DNA of 64,000 nt from Brachybacterium sacelli (GCF_017876545.1 NZ_JAGIOD010000001.1:496001-560000), one strand, 5' to 3'; numbered from the stretch's first letter, positions 45,390 to 54,425 are shown. Notes: generated from the sequence alone by a model not told the origin. Program-made: numbers and translations.

Positions 45390-46724
45390 ATGATGTCGCG
45401 ACCCACTCGACGCTCGGCGCTCGGCGGCTCGGGAGCCGCGCTGACGGCGGCAGCTCTGGGCTCGTGTGCCCCGCCGCACCAAGGTGCGGTAAATGCCGAA
45501 CCCACCATCCCGGAGTCGGACGGTCCCGTGACTTTGACGTACTGGTCCTGGTTCAAGGATCTGCAGAAAGTCTGCGACATCTTCAACGAGAAGCAGGACC
45601 GGATCCGGGTTGAGGCGACCTGGATCTCTGGTGAGGACTACGCGAAGATCCTCTCCGCCGTCGCGGCCGGTGGCGGGCCCGACATCGGCCACGTCGACAT
45701 GCGCTCGGTGCCCGAGTTCGCCCTCGCGGGCGCACTGGTGGACCTGACCCGGTACGGCTTCGCGGAGCAGGAGGACCAGTTCGCTCCGAGCGCGATCAGC
45801 CAGGTGAACATCGAGAACTCCTTCTGGGCCGTCCCCCAGGACTACGGCCCCGTGGCCACCTTCTACAACCGCGAGGTGCTCGAGGATGAGCTCGGCCTCA
45901 CCCCACCTGCCACCTGGGAGGAGTTCCACGAGACCGCAGGCGCTGTCTCGGAGACCGGTAAGAGTCTCATCAGCCTCGACCCAGGCGACGGTTTCATGCC
46001 GATCGCCTGGGTGATGCAGGCCGGCGCCGTCTGGTTCCGCCCCGAGAGTGACGGCTGGATCGTCAACATGACCGACGACGCCTCGATACGAGTAGCCGAA
46101 TTCTGGGACCAGATTCTCGCAGAGAAGATCATCGGCACCGGGTACGGAGCCTTCACCACACCCTGGTATGCCGCCGCCGGCGAAGGCAAAGTACTGGCAG
46201 CCATCGGCGGCTCCTGGTCCGACGCCCTGATCAAAACAGTTCCCGATGGGCACGGGAAATGGGCAGTCGCACCCATGCCCGTGTGGCAGGACGGACGCGG
46301 CTACGCCTCTGCGGTACAAGGCAGTTCCTCGGGCGTGATCCTCTCCAATTCCCAGCATCCCCTCGAGGCACTGGAGTTCCTCACCTGGATGAGCACCGAC
46401 CCCGAGAGCATCGACGCCATGATCGAATACTCCGGCATCGGCTGGTCGACCGCCAAGGACTACATCGGCAAAGCCCGGCAGCAGCCCTCCGAGTTCTTCT
46501 CCGGACAGAACTACAACGAAGAGGTGATGGTACCGATGGCCGAGGGACAAAACCTCGAATGGACCTGGGCGCCGCTGATGCAACGCGTCAGCACGATCAT
46601 CGGCGACGGCATGACCGCCGCCGTCAACGGCGAGATCCCGCTGACTGACATGTTCGCGAACGCGCAGACGGAGATCGTCGAGATCATGCGCGAGATCGGC
46701 CTGGATGCGGAGGAAGCACGATGA
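45390..46724 (+). CDS. sugar ABC transporter substrate-binding lipoprotein
   Basis: 444 residues. Lipobox LGSC (Cys26). SBP family 1 pattern (LTYWSWFKDLQKVCDIFNEKQDRIRVEATWI, ILSAVAAGGGPDIGHVDMR). Closely parallels the orphan protein at 39364-40701 in length and residue wording (for example GWIVNMTDD and SGQNYNE-type segments), but with strong G/C codon bias. Its stop overlaps the permease start. Confidence 0.9.
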   Translation: MMSRPTRRSALGGSGAALTAAALGSCAPPHQGAVNAEPTIPESDGPVTLTYWSWFKDLQKVCDIFNEKQDRIRVEATWISGEDYAKILSAVAAGGGPDIGHVDMRSVPEFALAGALVDLTRYGFAEQEDQFAPSAISQVNIENSFWAVPQDYGPVATFYNREVLEDELGLTPPATWEEFHETAGAVSETGKSLISLDPGDGFMPIAWVMQAGAVWFRPESDGWIVNMTDDASIRVAEFWDQILAEKIIGTGYGAFTTPWYAAAGEGKVLAAIGGSWSDALIKTVPDGHGKWAVAPMPVWQDGRGYASAVQGSSSGVILSNSQHPLEALEFLTWMSTDPESIDAMIEYSGIGWSTAKDYIGKARQQPSEFFSGQNYNEEVMVPMAEGQNLEWTWAPLMQRVSTIIGDGMTAAVNGEIPLTDMFANAQTEIVEIMREIGLDAEEAR

Positions 46725-47605
46725 GATCGAAGTCAGCACCCTGGATCCTACTCGCCCCATTCCTGGTGGTGTTCATCAGCACCATGATCGTGCCGATCCT
46801 CATGGCCATCGGGTACAGCTTCTCCAGCATCGAACGCTCCGGCCTGCTCGGAGAGGGCGGCGTGACCAGAAGCTTCGCCGGGGTCGAGAACTACGTCGCC
46901 GCGCTTTCTAACGCGAACTTCATCGAGTCCATCGGTCGCATGATCCTGTTCGGCATCGTGCAGGTCACCGTGATGATCGTGGCCGCCACCCTCCTCGCGC
47001 TGCTACTGGAGAGCGCCAGCGCCAAGTTCCCCGGGTTCTTCCGGGCCACCTACTTCCTGCCCTACGGGATCCCTGGCGTGATCGCCACGATCCTATGGTC
47101 ATACCTGTACATCCCCGGCCTCTCACCCATCGTCGACGTGCTCGGACTGGTCGGGATCAACATCGACTTCCTCGGCCCGAACATGGTGCTGTGGTCGATC
47201 GCGAACATCGTGACCTGGACCTACACCGGCTACAACATGCTCATCATCATCGCCCAGCTCAAGGCGATCCCCGGTGAACTCTACGAGGCTGCCAAGATCG
47301 ACGGCGCCGGCGCGTTCAAGGTCGCGACCTCGATCCAGCTGCCGCTGATCCGCCCGGCTCTGATGCTGACGATCATCTTCTCGATCATCGGCACCCTGCA
47401 GCTGTTCGCCGAGCCGCAGCTGCTGCAATCCATGAGCGCCGGGATCACCTCCGAGTACACCCCGAACATGTCCGCCTATGCCTTCGCGTTCCAGTACAAC
47501 GACATCGGCATGGCGGCCGCCCAGGCCGTGATCATCGCGGTCTCCGCCTTCGCCCTCTCGGCGATCGCGCTGGGAATCTCCTCCTGGACGGAGAAACGTC
47601 GATGA
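46721..47605 (+). CDS. sugar ABC transporter permease (MalF-like)
   Basis: 294 residues, six membrane segments, and the permease coupling loop IPGELYEAAKIDGAGAFKVATSIQLPLIRPALMLTI. ATGA overlaps with both neighbours. CUT1-type import of an oligosaccharide or glycoside. No ATPase gene in the operon; actinobacteria often use one shared MsiK-type ATPase. Confidence 0.9.
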   Translation: MRSKSAPWILLAPFLVVFISTMIVPILMAIGYSFSSIERSGLLGEGGVTRSFAGVENYVAALSNANFIESIGRMILFGIVQVTVMIVAATLLALLLESASAKFPGFFRATYFLPYGIPGVIATILWSYLYIPGLSPIVDVLGLVGINIDFLGPNMVLWSIANIVTWTYTGYNMLIIIAQLKAIPGELYEAAKIDGAGAFKVATSIQLPLIRPALMLTIIFSIIGTLQLFAEPQLLQSMSAGITSEYTPNMSAYAFAFQYNDIGMAAAQAVIIAVSAFALSAIALGISSWTEKRR

Positions 47606-48543
47606 ACACCACTGACCAGACCAACGCCGCCGAGCAACGGACCTCCGGACGCCGTAAGGCGACGCCCGTCACGGGTGCTCGCTCCAGAACCCGGTCTGCC
47701 GGCCGCAAACCCACCACCACGATCATCGTCACGGCCATCCTCGCGCTCGTGGCGGTCTACTTCCTGGTACCGGTCTACTGGGTGGTCATCAACGCCACCA
47801 AGTCCACCGAAGACCTGTTCGGCACCAACGGCTTCTGGTTCGGCAACGACTTCCTGCTGATCGAGAACATCCGTGCCGTGCTGTCCGCCAACGGCGGCGT
47901 CTTCCCCCGGTGGGCACTGAACTCCGTCCTCTACTCCGGGGTCGGCTCCGTGCTGGCCACCTACTTCGCCTGCGCCGCCGGGTACGCGCTGGCTAAGTAC
48001 CGCTTCCCGGGACGGCGCTTCGTATACGTGCTAGTTCTGGGCGGTGTGCTGGTGCCCGGCACCGCCGTCGCACTGCCGCTGTTCTTCCTGTTCAGCTCCC
48101 TCGGCATCACCAACACCTACTGGTCGGTGCTGATCCCGTCCCTGGTCAGCCCGTTCGGTCTGTTCCTGGCCTCGATCTACGCCAGCGCCGCTGTCCCCGA
48201 CGACCTGCTCGAGGCCGGACGGATCGACGGCGTCGGAGAACTAGGACTATTCCACCGCCTCGCACTACCGCAACTGACCCCAGCCATTGTGACCATCGTG
48301 CTGTTCCAGTTCGTCGCCATCTGGAACAACTACATGCTCCCTCTGGTCATGCTCGCCGACGAGAAGCTCTACCCGATCACCCTGGGCCTGGACAACTGGC
48401 AGGCCCAGACCGACCGGCTGCCAGAGTTCTACCAGCTCACCACCGGCGGCGCCCTGCTGTCCGTGATCCCCCTGGCGATCCTCATCCTGGTGCTGCAGCG
48501 CTTCTGGCGCGGCGGCCTCACCGAAGGCTCCATCAAGGGCTGA
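47602..48543 (+). CDS. sugar ABC transporter permease (MalG-like)
   Basis: 313 residues with an N-terminal basic tail of ~45 residues, six membrane segments, and coupling loop VPDDLLEAGRIDGVGELGLFHRLALPQLTPAIVTIV. Partner of the preceding permease. Last gene of the importer. After it, 48601-48663 has a weak hairpin followed by a run of eight T, a possible terminator. Confidence 0.9.
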   Translation: MNTTDQTNAAEQRTSGRRKATPVTGARSRTRSAGRKPTTTIIVTAILALVAVYFLVPVYWVVINATKSTEDLFGTNGFWFGNDFLLIENIRAVLSANGGVFPRWALNSVLYSGVGSVLATYFACAAGYALAKYRFPGRRFVYVLVLGGVLVPGTAVALPLFFLFSSLGITNTYWSVLIPSLVSPFGLFLASIYASAAVPDDLLEAGRIDGVGELGLFHRLALPQLTPAIVTIVLFQFVAIWNNYMLPLVMLADEKLYPITLGLDNWQAQTDRLPEFYQLTTGGALLSVIPLAILILVLQRFWRGGLTEGSIKG

Positions 48544-48619
48544 CGCGCGATACCCGGAGACAAGCAGTGCGGCCTGGCCGAGCTGTTGGTCACCTATGGC
48601 GGACCCGGTCGCGACCGTG

Positions 48620-48663
48620 CTGTCCGCAGCGGTCCCGGGACATTCCTGCGTGGGGTTTTTTTC
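48620..48663 (+). terminator. possible terminator after the sugar importer operon
   Basis: A weak stem (CGCAG/CTGCG flanks) is followed by GGGG and an unbroken run of T ending at 48662. The T-run is rare in this GC-rich window, but the stem is poor. Confidence 0.35.
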
Positions 48664-48707
48664 CGAGGTCCTTGCTGAGTGAAGGCTGGCCGGGCCACAC
48701 TCGAACA

Positions 48708-49232
48708 ATGGTACAGATCGAGTGGACAGGGGTTGCCTCCCGGAGCGTCGAACGCTGTGAGGTAGATGAGCGCGCCGGCAGTGTGCTCGTGACGAGCACT
48801 ATTGAGGACGCAGAGAACACATGCTCATACCAGTTACATGCCCACGTCGACTGGCGTTTCGCGGACCTTACCATGTGGATGGCGGGCCGCAGCTTAATAG
48901 TCGTTCGGCGAGAGGGTGTCTGGGTCGTCGATGGCCAGACCCGCCCCGATCTCTACGAGGCTAGCGAGATTGATCTCTCTGTCTCCCCGCTGAGCAATAC
49001 TCTGCCCATCCGTCGTCTGCGCCTCGAGGTTGGGCAGAGCGCGGACATCATCACGGCCTACATCACGGTACCGGAGCTCGAGGTGTCTACCGAACCGCTA
49101 CGCTATACGCGACTGTCCGAGCACGAATACCTCTACGAGTTGCGCAACTCGGAATTCCACCGGACCATCCTCGTGGACGACACGGGGCTGGTCATCGATT
49201 ATCCCGGCCTATTCACGAGCAACGCCAGGTGA
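48708..49232 (+). CDS. glycolipid-binding-family protein (PF06475-like)
   Basis: 174 residues from the ATG at 48708. The wording WTGVASRSVERCEVDERAGSVLVTSTIE, SYQLHAHVDWRFADLTMWM, DLYEASEIDLSVSPLSNTLPIRRL and DTGLVIDYPGLF matches the putative glycolipid-binding family, a beta-barrel of unknown role in bacteria. Separate from the importer operon by 164 bp and a possible terminator. Its presence beside GH116 genes (glucosylceramidase family) is suggestive but not proof. Confidence 0.75.
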   Translation: MVQIEWTGVASRSVERCEVDERAGSVLVTSTIEDAENTCSYQLHAHVDWRFADLTMWMAGRSLIVVRREGVWVVDGQTRPDLYEASEIDLSVSPLSNTLPIRRLRLEVGQSADIITAYITVPELEVSTEPLRYTRLSEHEYLYELRNSEFHRTILVDDTGLVIDYPGLFTSNAR

Positions 49233-49708
49233 CTCACCCCGCACAGACCACAGTCGACCCCGGCAGCAGGACCCGAACCAAGTGATAGTTGGTGTATCGG
49301 TCAGCTGGTTCGGGGAACGCGGCTCTGTGACCTGGTAGTTCACTCGGCCGGGTGGCGGTTTAAGATACTGTCCACGATCTCCCTAGACATCACATTCAGT
49401 CCCTGCTGCTCCCTCAATTACGATGGGCCACAATAACTGCAGCCGGCCCCAGACCTCCGGAAGTAGCGCCGAAGACAGTGTTGAGGTCAAACGCCGCTGA
49501 GCAGGCTTTGAGGGGCTGGGCGGGCCAGCCTTCAGCGCCGAAAGCCAGCAGGCCCAGCATCGCCTGTGGATAACCCGATTCCCGAACCTTAACGAGTTTC
49601 AGACGGTGCCTCCGAGAACGAACCCGCAGGTCCGAGCGACGGGCCATCACTACTTCCGGAGGTCTGGGCCCCCGCCCGAGGCCCTCAAAACGAACGGTGG
49701 ATCAGAGC
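49233..49708. other. 476-bp gene-free stretch
   Basis: Between two convergent genes. No ORF with credible codon use, no strong hairpin and no RNA gene that I can recognise. Confidence 0.5.
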
Positions 49709-50614
49709 TCAGAGCGAAGGACGTATCGGGGCAAGGAGCCTTTGCGCAAGTCCCAACAATCCCGCTCGTCGCAAGGGGCCGGCGAAGTCAAGCGCCCCAC
49801 TCTGGTACCGGACCTCTCGAGGAGACATCCCGTACAAACTGCGAAATCGCCGAGAGAAGTGGAAACGATCCGGATAACCGCACAACGCCCCGACCTCACT
49901 GACGGTGGCGTTGCTGCGCTGGAGAGCCGTCGCTGCTTGCCAAAGCCTCACTAGTTCCAGGCATCTCGCCGGCCCCACCCCGAGGCTGGCCCGGAAGACC
50001 CGATGCAGATGCGCCGTCGAGACGTGTGCATCACTGGCCAACTCCTGCACGTGGATCAACCGCAGCCCGTCCCGCGTCCAGATGTCACGAACTTTCTCCA
50101 ACGCCACATGCACGGGTGCGGGGAGGCCGGCCATCGGGTCGTGCGGCAGCGGGCCGGTCACATAGAGGTCCACCAGCCAATGCAGAACTTGGGTGCTGCG
50201 ATGCCAGGCAGACTCAGAACCGTCAGCGGCCAGGGCCAGCAGATAGTCGCACAGGGCCTCTAGCAGTGGGAGATCGGAGAACTTACGCATCGCGGGCCAC
50301 CTACTCGGGTCAGGCAGTGATCCCAGCGCGTCCACGGTGAAGTGTAGATAGGCATGCCGGCTGGGAACGCGCGGGTCCCAGGCATAGTGATCGCGGTCCC
50401 CCGACCGGGCGACCGCGAGATCGCCGGGTAGCAGCGTATAGTCGACGGCTTCGACGCAGGCGGCTCTTGGCACGAGGGTGAGCCGAGCGGATCCGGTGAG
50501 CAGCCATACCAGTTCGAAATCAGGGAGGCGTCGCGGCCCGTAGCTGGAGCCGGCGGGGTAGTCCGCGACCTGCGCCAGCCGAGATCCGGAGAGCGTGAGT
50601 TCAGTCAGGGTCAT
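49709..50614 (-). CDS. AraC-family regulator
   Basis: 301 residues. N-terminal cupin-like part (SSYGPRRLPDFELVWLLTGSARLTL, YTLLPGDLAVARSGDRDHYAWDP), C-terminal HTH pair (IHVQELASDAHVSTAHLHRVFRASLGVGPARCLELVRLWQA and ATVSEVGALCGYPDRFHFSRRFRSLYGMSPREVR). Divergent from the dioxygenase-led gene run, which it probably controls. Its start has no ribosome binding site and follows a good -10 at the leaderless distance. Confidence 0.87.
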   Translation of the reverse strand: MTLTELTLSGSRLAQVADYPAGSSYGPRRLPDFELVWLLTGSARLTLVPRAACVEAVDYTLLPGDLAVARSGDRDHYAWDPRVPSRHAYLHFTVDALGSLPDPSRWPAMRKFSDLPLLEALCDYLLALAADGSESAWHRSTQVLHWLVDLYVTGPLPHDPMAGLPAPVHVALEKVRDIWTRDGLRLIHVQELASDAHVSTAHLHRVFRASLGVGPARCLELVRLWQAATALQRSNATVSEVGALCGYPDRFHFSRRFRSLYGMSPREVRYQSGALDFAGPLRRAGLLGLAQRLLAPIRPSL

Positions 50615-50622
50615 GATCAGTC

Positions 50623-50673
50623 ATTAAACCGCAACTTCATGACATTGACCACAGTGCGTGCGTTCGATGTACT
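50623..50673. promoter_or_regulatory. overlapping face-to-face promoters, both apparently leaderless
   Basis: Rightward: TTGACC (50645-50650), 17 bp, TGTACT (50668-50673), ATG at 50682. Leftward: TGGTCA (50651-50646), 17 bp, TTTAAT (50628-50623), ATG at 50614. The two -35 boxes share bases, so the two directions compete and one bound regulator could switch both. Confidence 0.5.
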
Positions 50674-50681
50674 GATACGCG

Positions 50682-51572
50682 ATGACCACACAGATCGCTA
50701 CTGAAACCCACTCGGATCCCCACCAGCCTGACCTTGCCGACGACTTCGCGCGAGACGGATTCGTCATCCTCGACGATGCGATCGATGCCGGTCTCGTCGA
50801 GGCACTTAAGCGTGACGCCGCGCGCATCTGCCGGGGTGAGCTCGGGGAGGTCGACGCGCAACCCGCCGAGGTAGAGGCGGCGACCGACACGGAGGAGCTG
50901 ATGCGGCAGTTCCTATGCATCCACTATCCGCACAAGATCTCCGAGGCCGCGCTCGAGGCACTGAAGGCCCCGCGGATCGTCGACGTCCTTACCCAGGTGA
51001 TCGGCCCCAACGTCAAGGCCATGCAGTCGATGCTATTCATCAAGTCGGAAGGCAAGCCCGGGCAGGCATGGCACCAGGACGAGTACTTCATCCCCACCCG
51101 CGACCGCTCACTGACCGCGTCGTGGATCGCCCTGGACGACGCCACCATCGAGAATGGCTGCCTGTGGGTGCTGCCCGGGTCCCACCGCCGGGGCATCCTG
51201 TATCCGGATCGCGAACAGTTCGACCCCGCCTTCGACTGCTCGATCGAGGCCTACGATTTCCCCTGGGACGAATCCGATGCCGTACCGGTCGAGATCCCGG
51301 CCGGCAGCGCGATAATCTTCAACGGGTACCTGCTGCACCGTTCTTTGCAGAACTCCGGTCGACACGGGTACCGCCGTGCCCTGACGAACCACTACATGAG
51401 CGCCGAGTCCTTGCTGCCGTGGCAGGGTCTGCCGGAAGGCACCCACATCGGGAAGCACGATTTCCGGGACATCGTAATGGTGACCGGGGACGACCCGTAC
51501 GAGTACAAGGGGGTCAGCGACATCGCCCGACCGCACTCCCGGCCGGACAAGGACGGCGGGTGCGATCGGTGA
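50682..51572 (+). CDS. phytanoyl-CoA dioxygenase family protein (possibly shortened)
   Basis: 296 residues. Fe(II)/2-oxoglutarate-dependent oxygenase fold: HxD ligands in AWHQDEYF (His131, Asp133), distal His in YLLHRSLQNS (His219) and 2-oxoglutarate-binding Arg in HGYRRALTNHY. Family members hydroxylate lipids or cleave ether and glycosidic links by hydroxylation. The TGA at 51570 is followed in the same frame by 17 more protein-like codons (ending LYETLAQKE) and a second TGA at 51624, next to the ribosome binding site of the GH172 gene. Confidence 0.85.
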   Translation: MTTQIATETHSDPHQPDLADDFARDGFVILDDAIDAGLVEALKRDAARICRGELGEVDAQPAEVEAATDTEELMRQFLCIHYPHKISEAALEALKAPRIVDVLTQVIGPNVKAMQSMLFIKSEGKPGQAWHQDEYFIPTRDRSLTASWIALDDATIENGCLWVLPGSHRRGILYPDREQFDPAFDCSIEAYDFPWDESDAVPVEIPAGSAIIFNGYLLHRSLQNSGRHGYRRALTNHYMSAESLLPWQGLPEGTHIGKHDFRDIVMVTGDDPYEYKGVSDIARPHSRPDKDGGCDR

Positions 51573-51626
51573 GGCGGCGACTCGTTCCGTGACGAGTTGT
51601 ACGAGACGCTCGCGCAGAAGGAGTGA
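51573..51626 (+). other. in-frame extension beyond the dioxygenase stop
   Basis: 17 codons in the same frame as the dioxygenase, reading GGDSFRDELYETLAQKE then TGA. G/C-ending codons and a helix-like sequence suggest this was the natural C-terminus before a nonsense change, or that the TGA is read through. Confidence 0.45.
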
Positions 51627-51638
51627 GAGGGGACCGTC

Positions 51639-52628
51639 ATGCTGAATCTGCCCCGGCCCCGCGCGACCCGGCAGGTCACCACCTTCGACCGGGAGAGCGG
51701 CCTCAAGGTCGCTCTCATCGAACCGGGCGCCAGCCGCACCGTCGCCCGGATCGACGGATCGGGCTATCTCGCCAAGCTGTGGCTGACCCTGCCGGGCTGG
51801 TTCTGGGCCCACTGGGAACCGGACCGGCTCGTGGACCCGGCAGTGCTGAAACACGTGGTGCTGCGCATCCACGTCGACGACTCCGAGCACCCGCAGATCG
51901 CCGCCCCGATCGCGGACCTCTTCGGCCTCGGTCTCGCACGGGTACGCAACTACGCCAGCCGCTGGGTGGGCGCCTCCTCGGGCGGCTTCTACCTGACCCT
52001 CCCGATGCCGTTTCGGCACTCGCTGCGGATCGACATCGACAACCGCGACCCCGACCAGCGCGTGGACCTGTTTCTCAATGGGCTCTACCAGCTGGCGGAT
52101 CTGCCACCGGACGCCCCGGTCCTGCACGGAGCGTTCTCCACCGGACGGCACCAGGGCGAGGACCCGCTGACGCTGTTGGAGGCCACCGGTCCCGGCCGGT
52201 ACGTGGGGACCCTGCTGTCGCTGCAGGGGGAACCGCGCTCGTACCTGAGCTATCTGGAGGCTCCGGAACACATCGACGCCGACGGCGAGCAGATCATCGG
52301 AACCGGGATGGAGGACTACTTCCTCGGTGGCTGGTACTTCCGCGAGGGGCCTGTGATCGGCCCCGACCACGGGGTGATCCTCAAGGACAACCTCGACAGC
52401 GCGGTGAGCCTGTACCGCTTCCACGACACCGACGCGATCTGGTTCGACTCCGCCCTGACGTTCCGTTTCAGCAACCCGTGGGATCCCGCGCGGCTGCGCC
52501 CGTTCGCGCATTCGGCCGTGGCGTTCTCCTATCTCGATGTCGCCCGGTCGGTGCCACCCGTGCCGGACCGGGCGGAACTGCGGTGCTGGTACCGCTGGCA
52601 TACCGAGGATCATCCATCCATTCCGTGA
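51639..52628 (+). CDS. GH172 (DUF2961) glycoside hydrolase
   Basis: 329 residues, no signal peptide. Family signature ADGEQIIGTGMEDYFLGGWYF with the acidic residues of the active site, plus ARIDGSGYLAKLWLTLPGWFWAHWEPDRLV and the C-terminal beta-sandwich. Characterised GH172 enzymes act on alpha-D-fructofuranosides and alpha-D-arabinofuranosides, including mycobacterial arabinan. Being cytoplasmic, it would act on an imported oligosaccharide. Confidence 0.83.
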   Translation: MLNLPRPRATRQVTTFDRESGLKVALIEPGASRTVARIDGSGYLAKLWLTLPGWFWAHWEPDRLVDPAVLKHVVLRIHVDDSEHPQIAAPIADLFGLGLARVRNYASRWVGASSGGFYLTLPMPFRHSLRIDIDNRDPDQRVDLFLNGLYQLADLPPDAPVLHGAFSTGRHQGEDPLTLLEATGPGRYVGTLLSLQGEPRSYLSYLEAPEHIDADGEQIIGTGMEDYFLGGWYFREGPVIGPDHGVILKDNLDSAVSLYRFHDTDAIWFDSALTFRFSNPWDPARLRPFAHSAVAFSYLDVARSVPPVPDRAELRCWYRWHTEDHPSIP

Positions 52629-52667
52629 CACGAGTACGTACTCGTCTCGACCTCTCTGGGAGCGCGC

Positions 52668-54335
52668 ATGGCTATCAACTCGTCCTCGTCGCAACGACTG
52701 CGCAGGCGGCCACTGCTCGCCGCCGCAGCCCTTGCCCCCTTCCTCGCGGCGGCGCCCGCGCCGGCCATCGCCGACGGAGACAGCCGCGGCACGATCGAAC
52801 GACGCCGCTCACCCCAGCGGGGCGCCGATCTTCGCCTGCGCCTGTATTCGCGTGAGCCGGCCCGCGGCGTCCAGCTCACGCTGCTCGGACGCATCGAGGG
52901 GAGCGTCGACGAAGCACCCGTCTTCCAGATCGAGACCCGCGCGGACGGCTCGCTGTGGTGGTTCGACGGTCTCGAACAGGATTCCCTGGGGTGGACGCAG
53001 TTCGGAGCCGCCGACGCCGTGGCAACTGGTCGATGGAACACCGTCATCGTCCAGGTCTCGCGGCGAATGGAACGAGCCCTCATCTACGCCGCGGACGATC
53101 CCGGAAAGCGGCCCCGCCCCCACGAGCTGGTCGGCGCCGTGGGTCCGGTCGGAGTGAGCGCGGTCGAGTCCATCACCGGCTTTCAGATCGCCTCCGGCGA
53201 CTCCGTCGTGATCGACGATGTGACCTTCGCCGATGGCCGCCACGTGGCCAAGGCGCCGCGGGAGCGGACCTTCCACGTCGGAGACCCGGTGACGGTCGAC
53301 TCCACCGATGACGGCTTCATGCAGATGCCCAACACCGCCACCGTCCACGTCACGGCCGACGGCCGCCAGGAGGTGCTCGTGGGCTACCCCGTCCACGGCG
53401 ACGCCACGCACGATACGGGCACGGCCCTGGCCGCCTCGACCGATGAGGGGCGCTCCTGGACGCAAGTCGACGAGCGCAACCCCTTCCCCGAGGAGCAGTC
53501 GTTCTACCTGTCGACCCTGAACAGTGGCGAGCTGCTGGCGGTCAGCTACCACACCTTCATGGTCGAGGGATCCGGTGACACCGAGGCGATCGTCCCGACG
53601 GCCGTCTCCTCCGACGGCGGCCGCAGCTGGACGCATCGTGAGGGGACCATGACGGCGCCAACCGCGATGAGGCCGATCTCCGACGGCACCAGTCGTCCTG
53701 GCCACGAGCTCGGGGGCTTCGTCCTCGTCCATTCGGTGAAGGAGATCGACGGCACGCTCTTCCAATCGGGATACGGGTATTACGAGGGTGACGAGCGGTA
53801 TCGGCAGATTCTCCTCGCCTCGAGCGATGGCGGGATCACCTGGGAGGTCCGCGGGACAATCGCCGTCGACCCCGACCTCTCCGACCACCCTCGCTACGAA
53901 GGGTTCAGCGAGGCAGCGATCGCCCAGACCCGCGACGGCAACCTGCTCGCAGTGATGCGCACCGGCAATTATCAGCCGTTGTATCAGGCGACCTCGATCG
54001 ACGGCGGCCGCACCTGGAACGACCTGCGCCCGGTCGTCGCCGGCCCCGACGAAATCCCGGTCGTCGGCGTCTTCCCGGACCTGCTGCCGATGCCCGACGG
54101 AACCATGGTCCTGTGGATCGGGCGGCCCGGGCAGTCCCTCCTCGCGTCTCCCGACGGAAACGGGCACTCGTGGACCACCCCGGTGACCGTCGATTATATG
54201 AACTCCGGTAACGGGACGCTGGTCCCGCTCGGCGGCAGCCGGATCCTCGCCTTCGGTGACCGCGGCGCCGACTGGACCCCGAAGGTCCCGGAGCGCAAGG
54301 AGATCTGGGCGAGCGAGGCCCGACTGATGCTCTGA
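52668..54335 (+). CDS. secreted sialidase-like BNR-repeat protein
   Basis: 555 residues with a signal peptide (RRRPLLAAAALAPFLAAAPAPAIA). A concanavalin-like domain (about 40-185) precedes a six-bladed propeller with Asp-boxes STDEGRSWT, SSDGGRSWT, SSDGGITWE, SIDGGRTWN and SPDGNGHSWT. The FRIP/YRIP motif of true sialidases is absent; the equivalent place reads MPNTATVHVTADG. So it is probably an exo-glycosidase or glycan binder of another specificity. Only this enzyme of the run is clearly exported. Confidence 0.8.
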   Translation: MAINSSSSQRLRRRPLLAAAALAPFLAAAPAPAIADGDSRGTIERRRSPQRGADLRLRLYSREPARGVQLTLLGRIEGSVDEAPVFQIETRADGSLWWFDGLEQDSLGWTQFGAADAVATGRWNTVIVQVSRRMERALIYAADDPGKRPRPHELVGAVGPVGVSAVESITGFQIASGDSVVIDDVTFADGRHVAKAPRERTFHVGDPVTVDSTDDGFMQMPNTATVHVTADGRQEVLVGYPVHGDATHDTGTALAASTDEGRSWTQVDERNPFPEEQSFYLSTLNSGELLAVSYHTFMVEGSGDTEAIVPTAVSSDGGRSWTHREGTMTAPTAMRPISDGTSRPGHELGGFVLVHSVKEIDGTLFQSGYGYYEGDERYRQILLASSDGGITWEVRGTIAVDPDLSDHPRYEGFSEAAIAQTRDGNLLAVMRTGNYQPLYQATSIDGGRTWNDLRPVVAGPDEIPVVGVFPDLLPMPDGTMVLWIGRPGQSLLASPDGNGHSWTTPVTVDYMNSGNGTLVPLGGSRILAFGDRGADWTPKVPERKEIWASEARLML

Positions 54336-54425
54336 ACGCCGTGGAGCCATGCCTCCGGGCTGCTCCATCGCGGCGTCACGTTCGAGACCCCTACTCCGCC
54401 CCCGAACCCTCAAGGACTGCACCTG

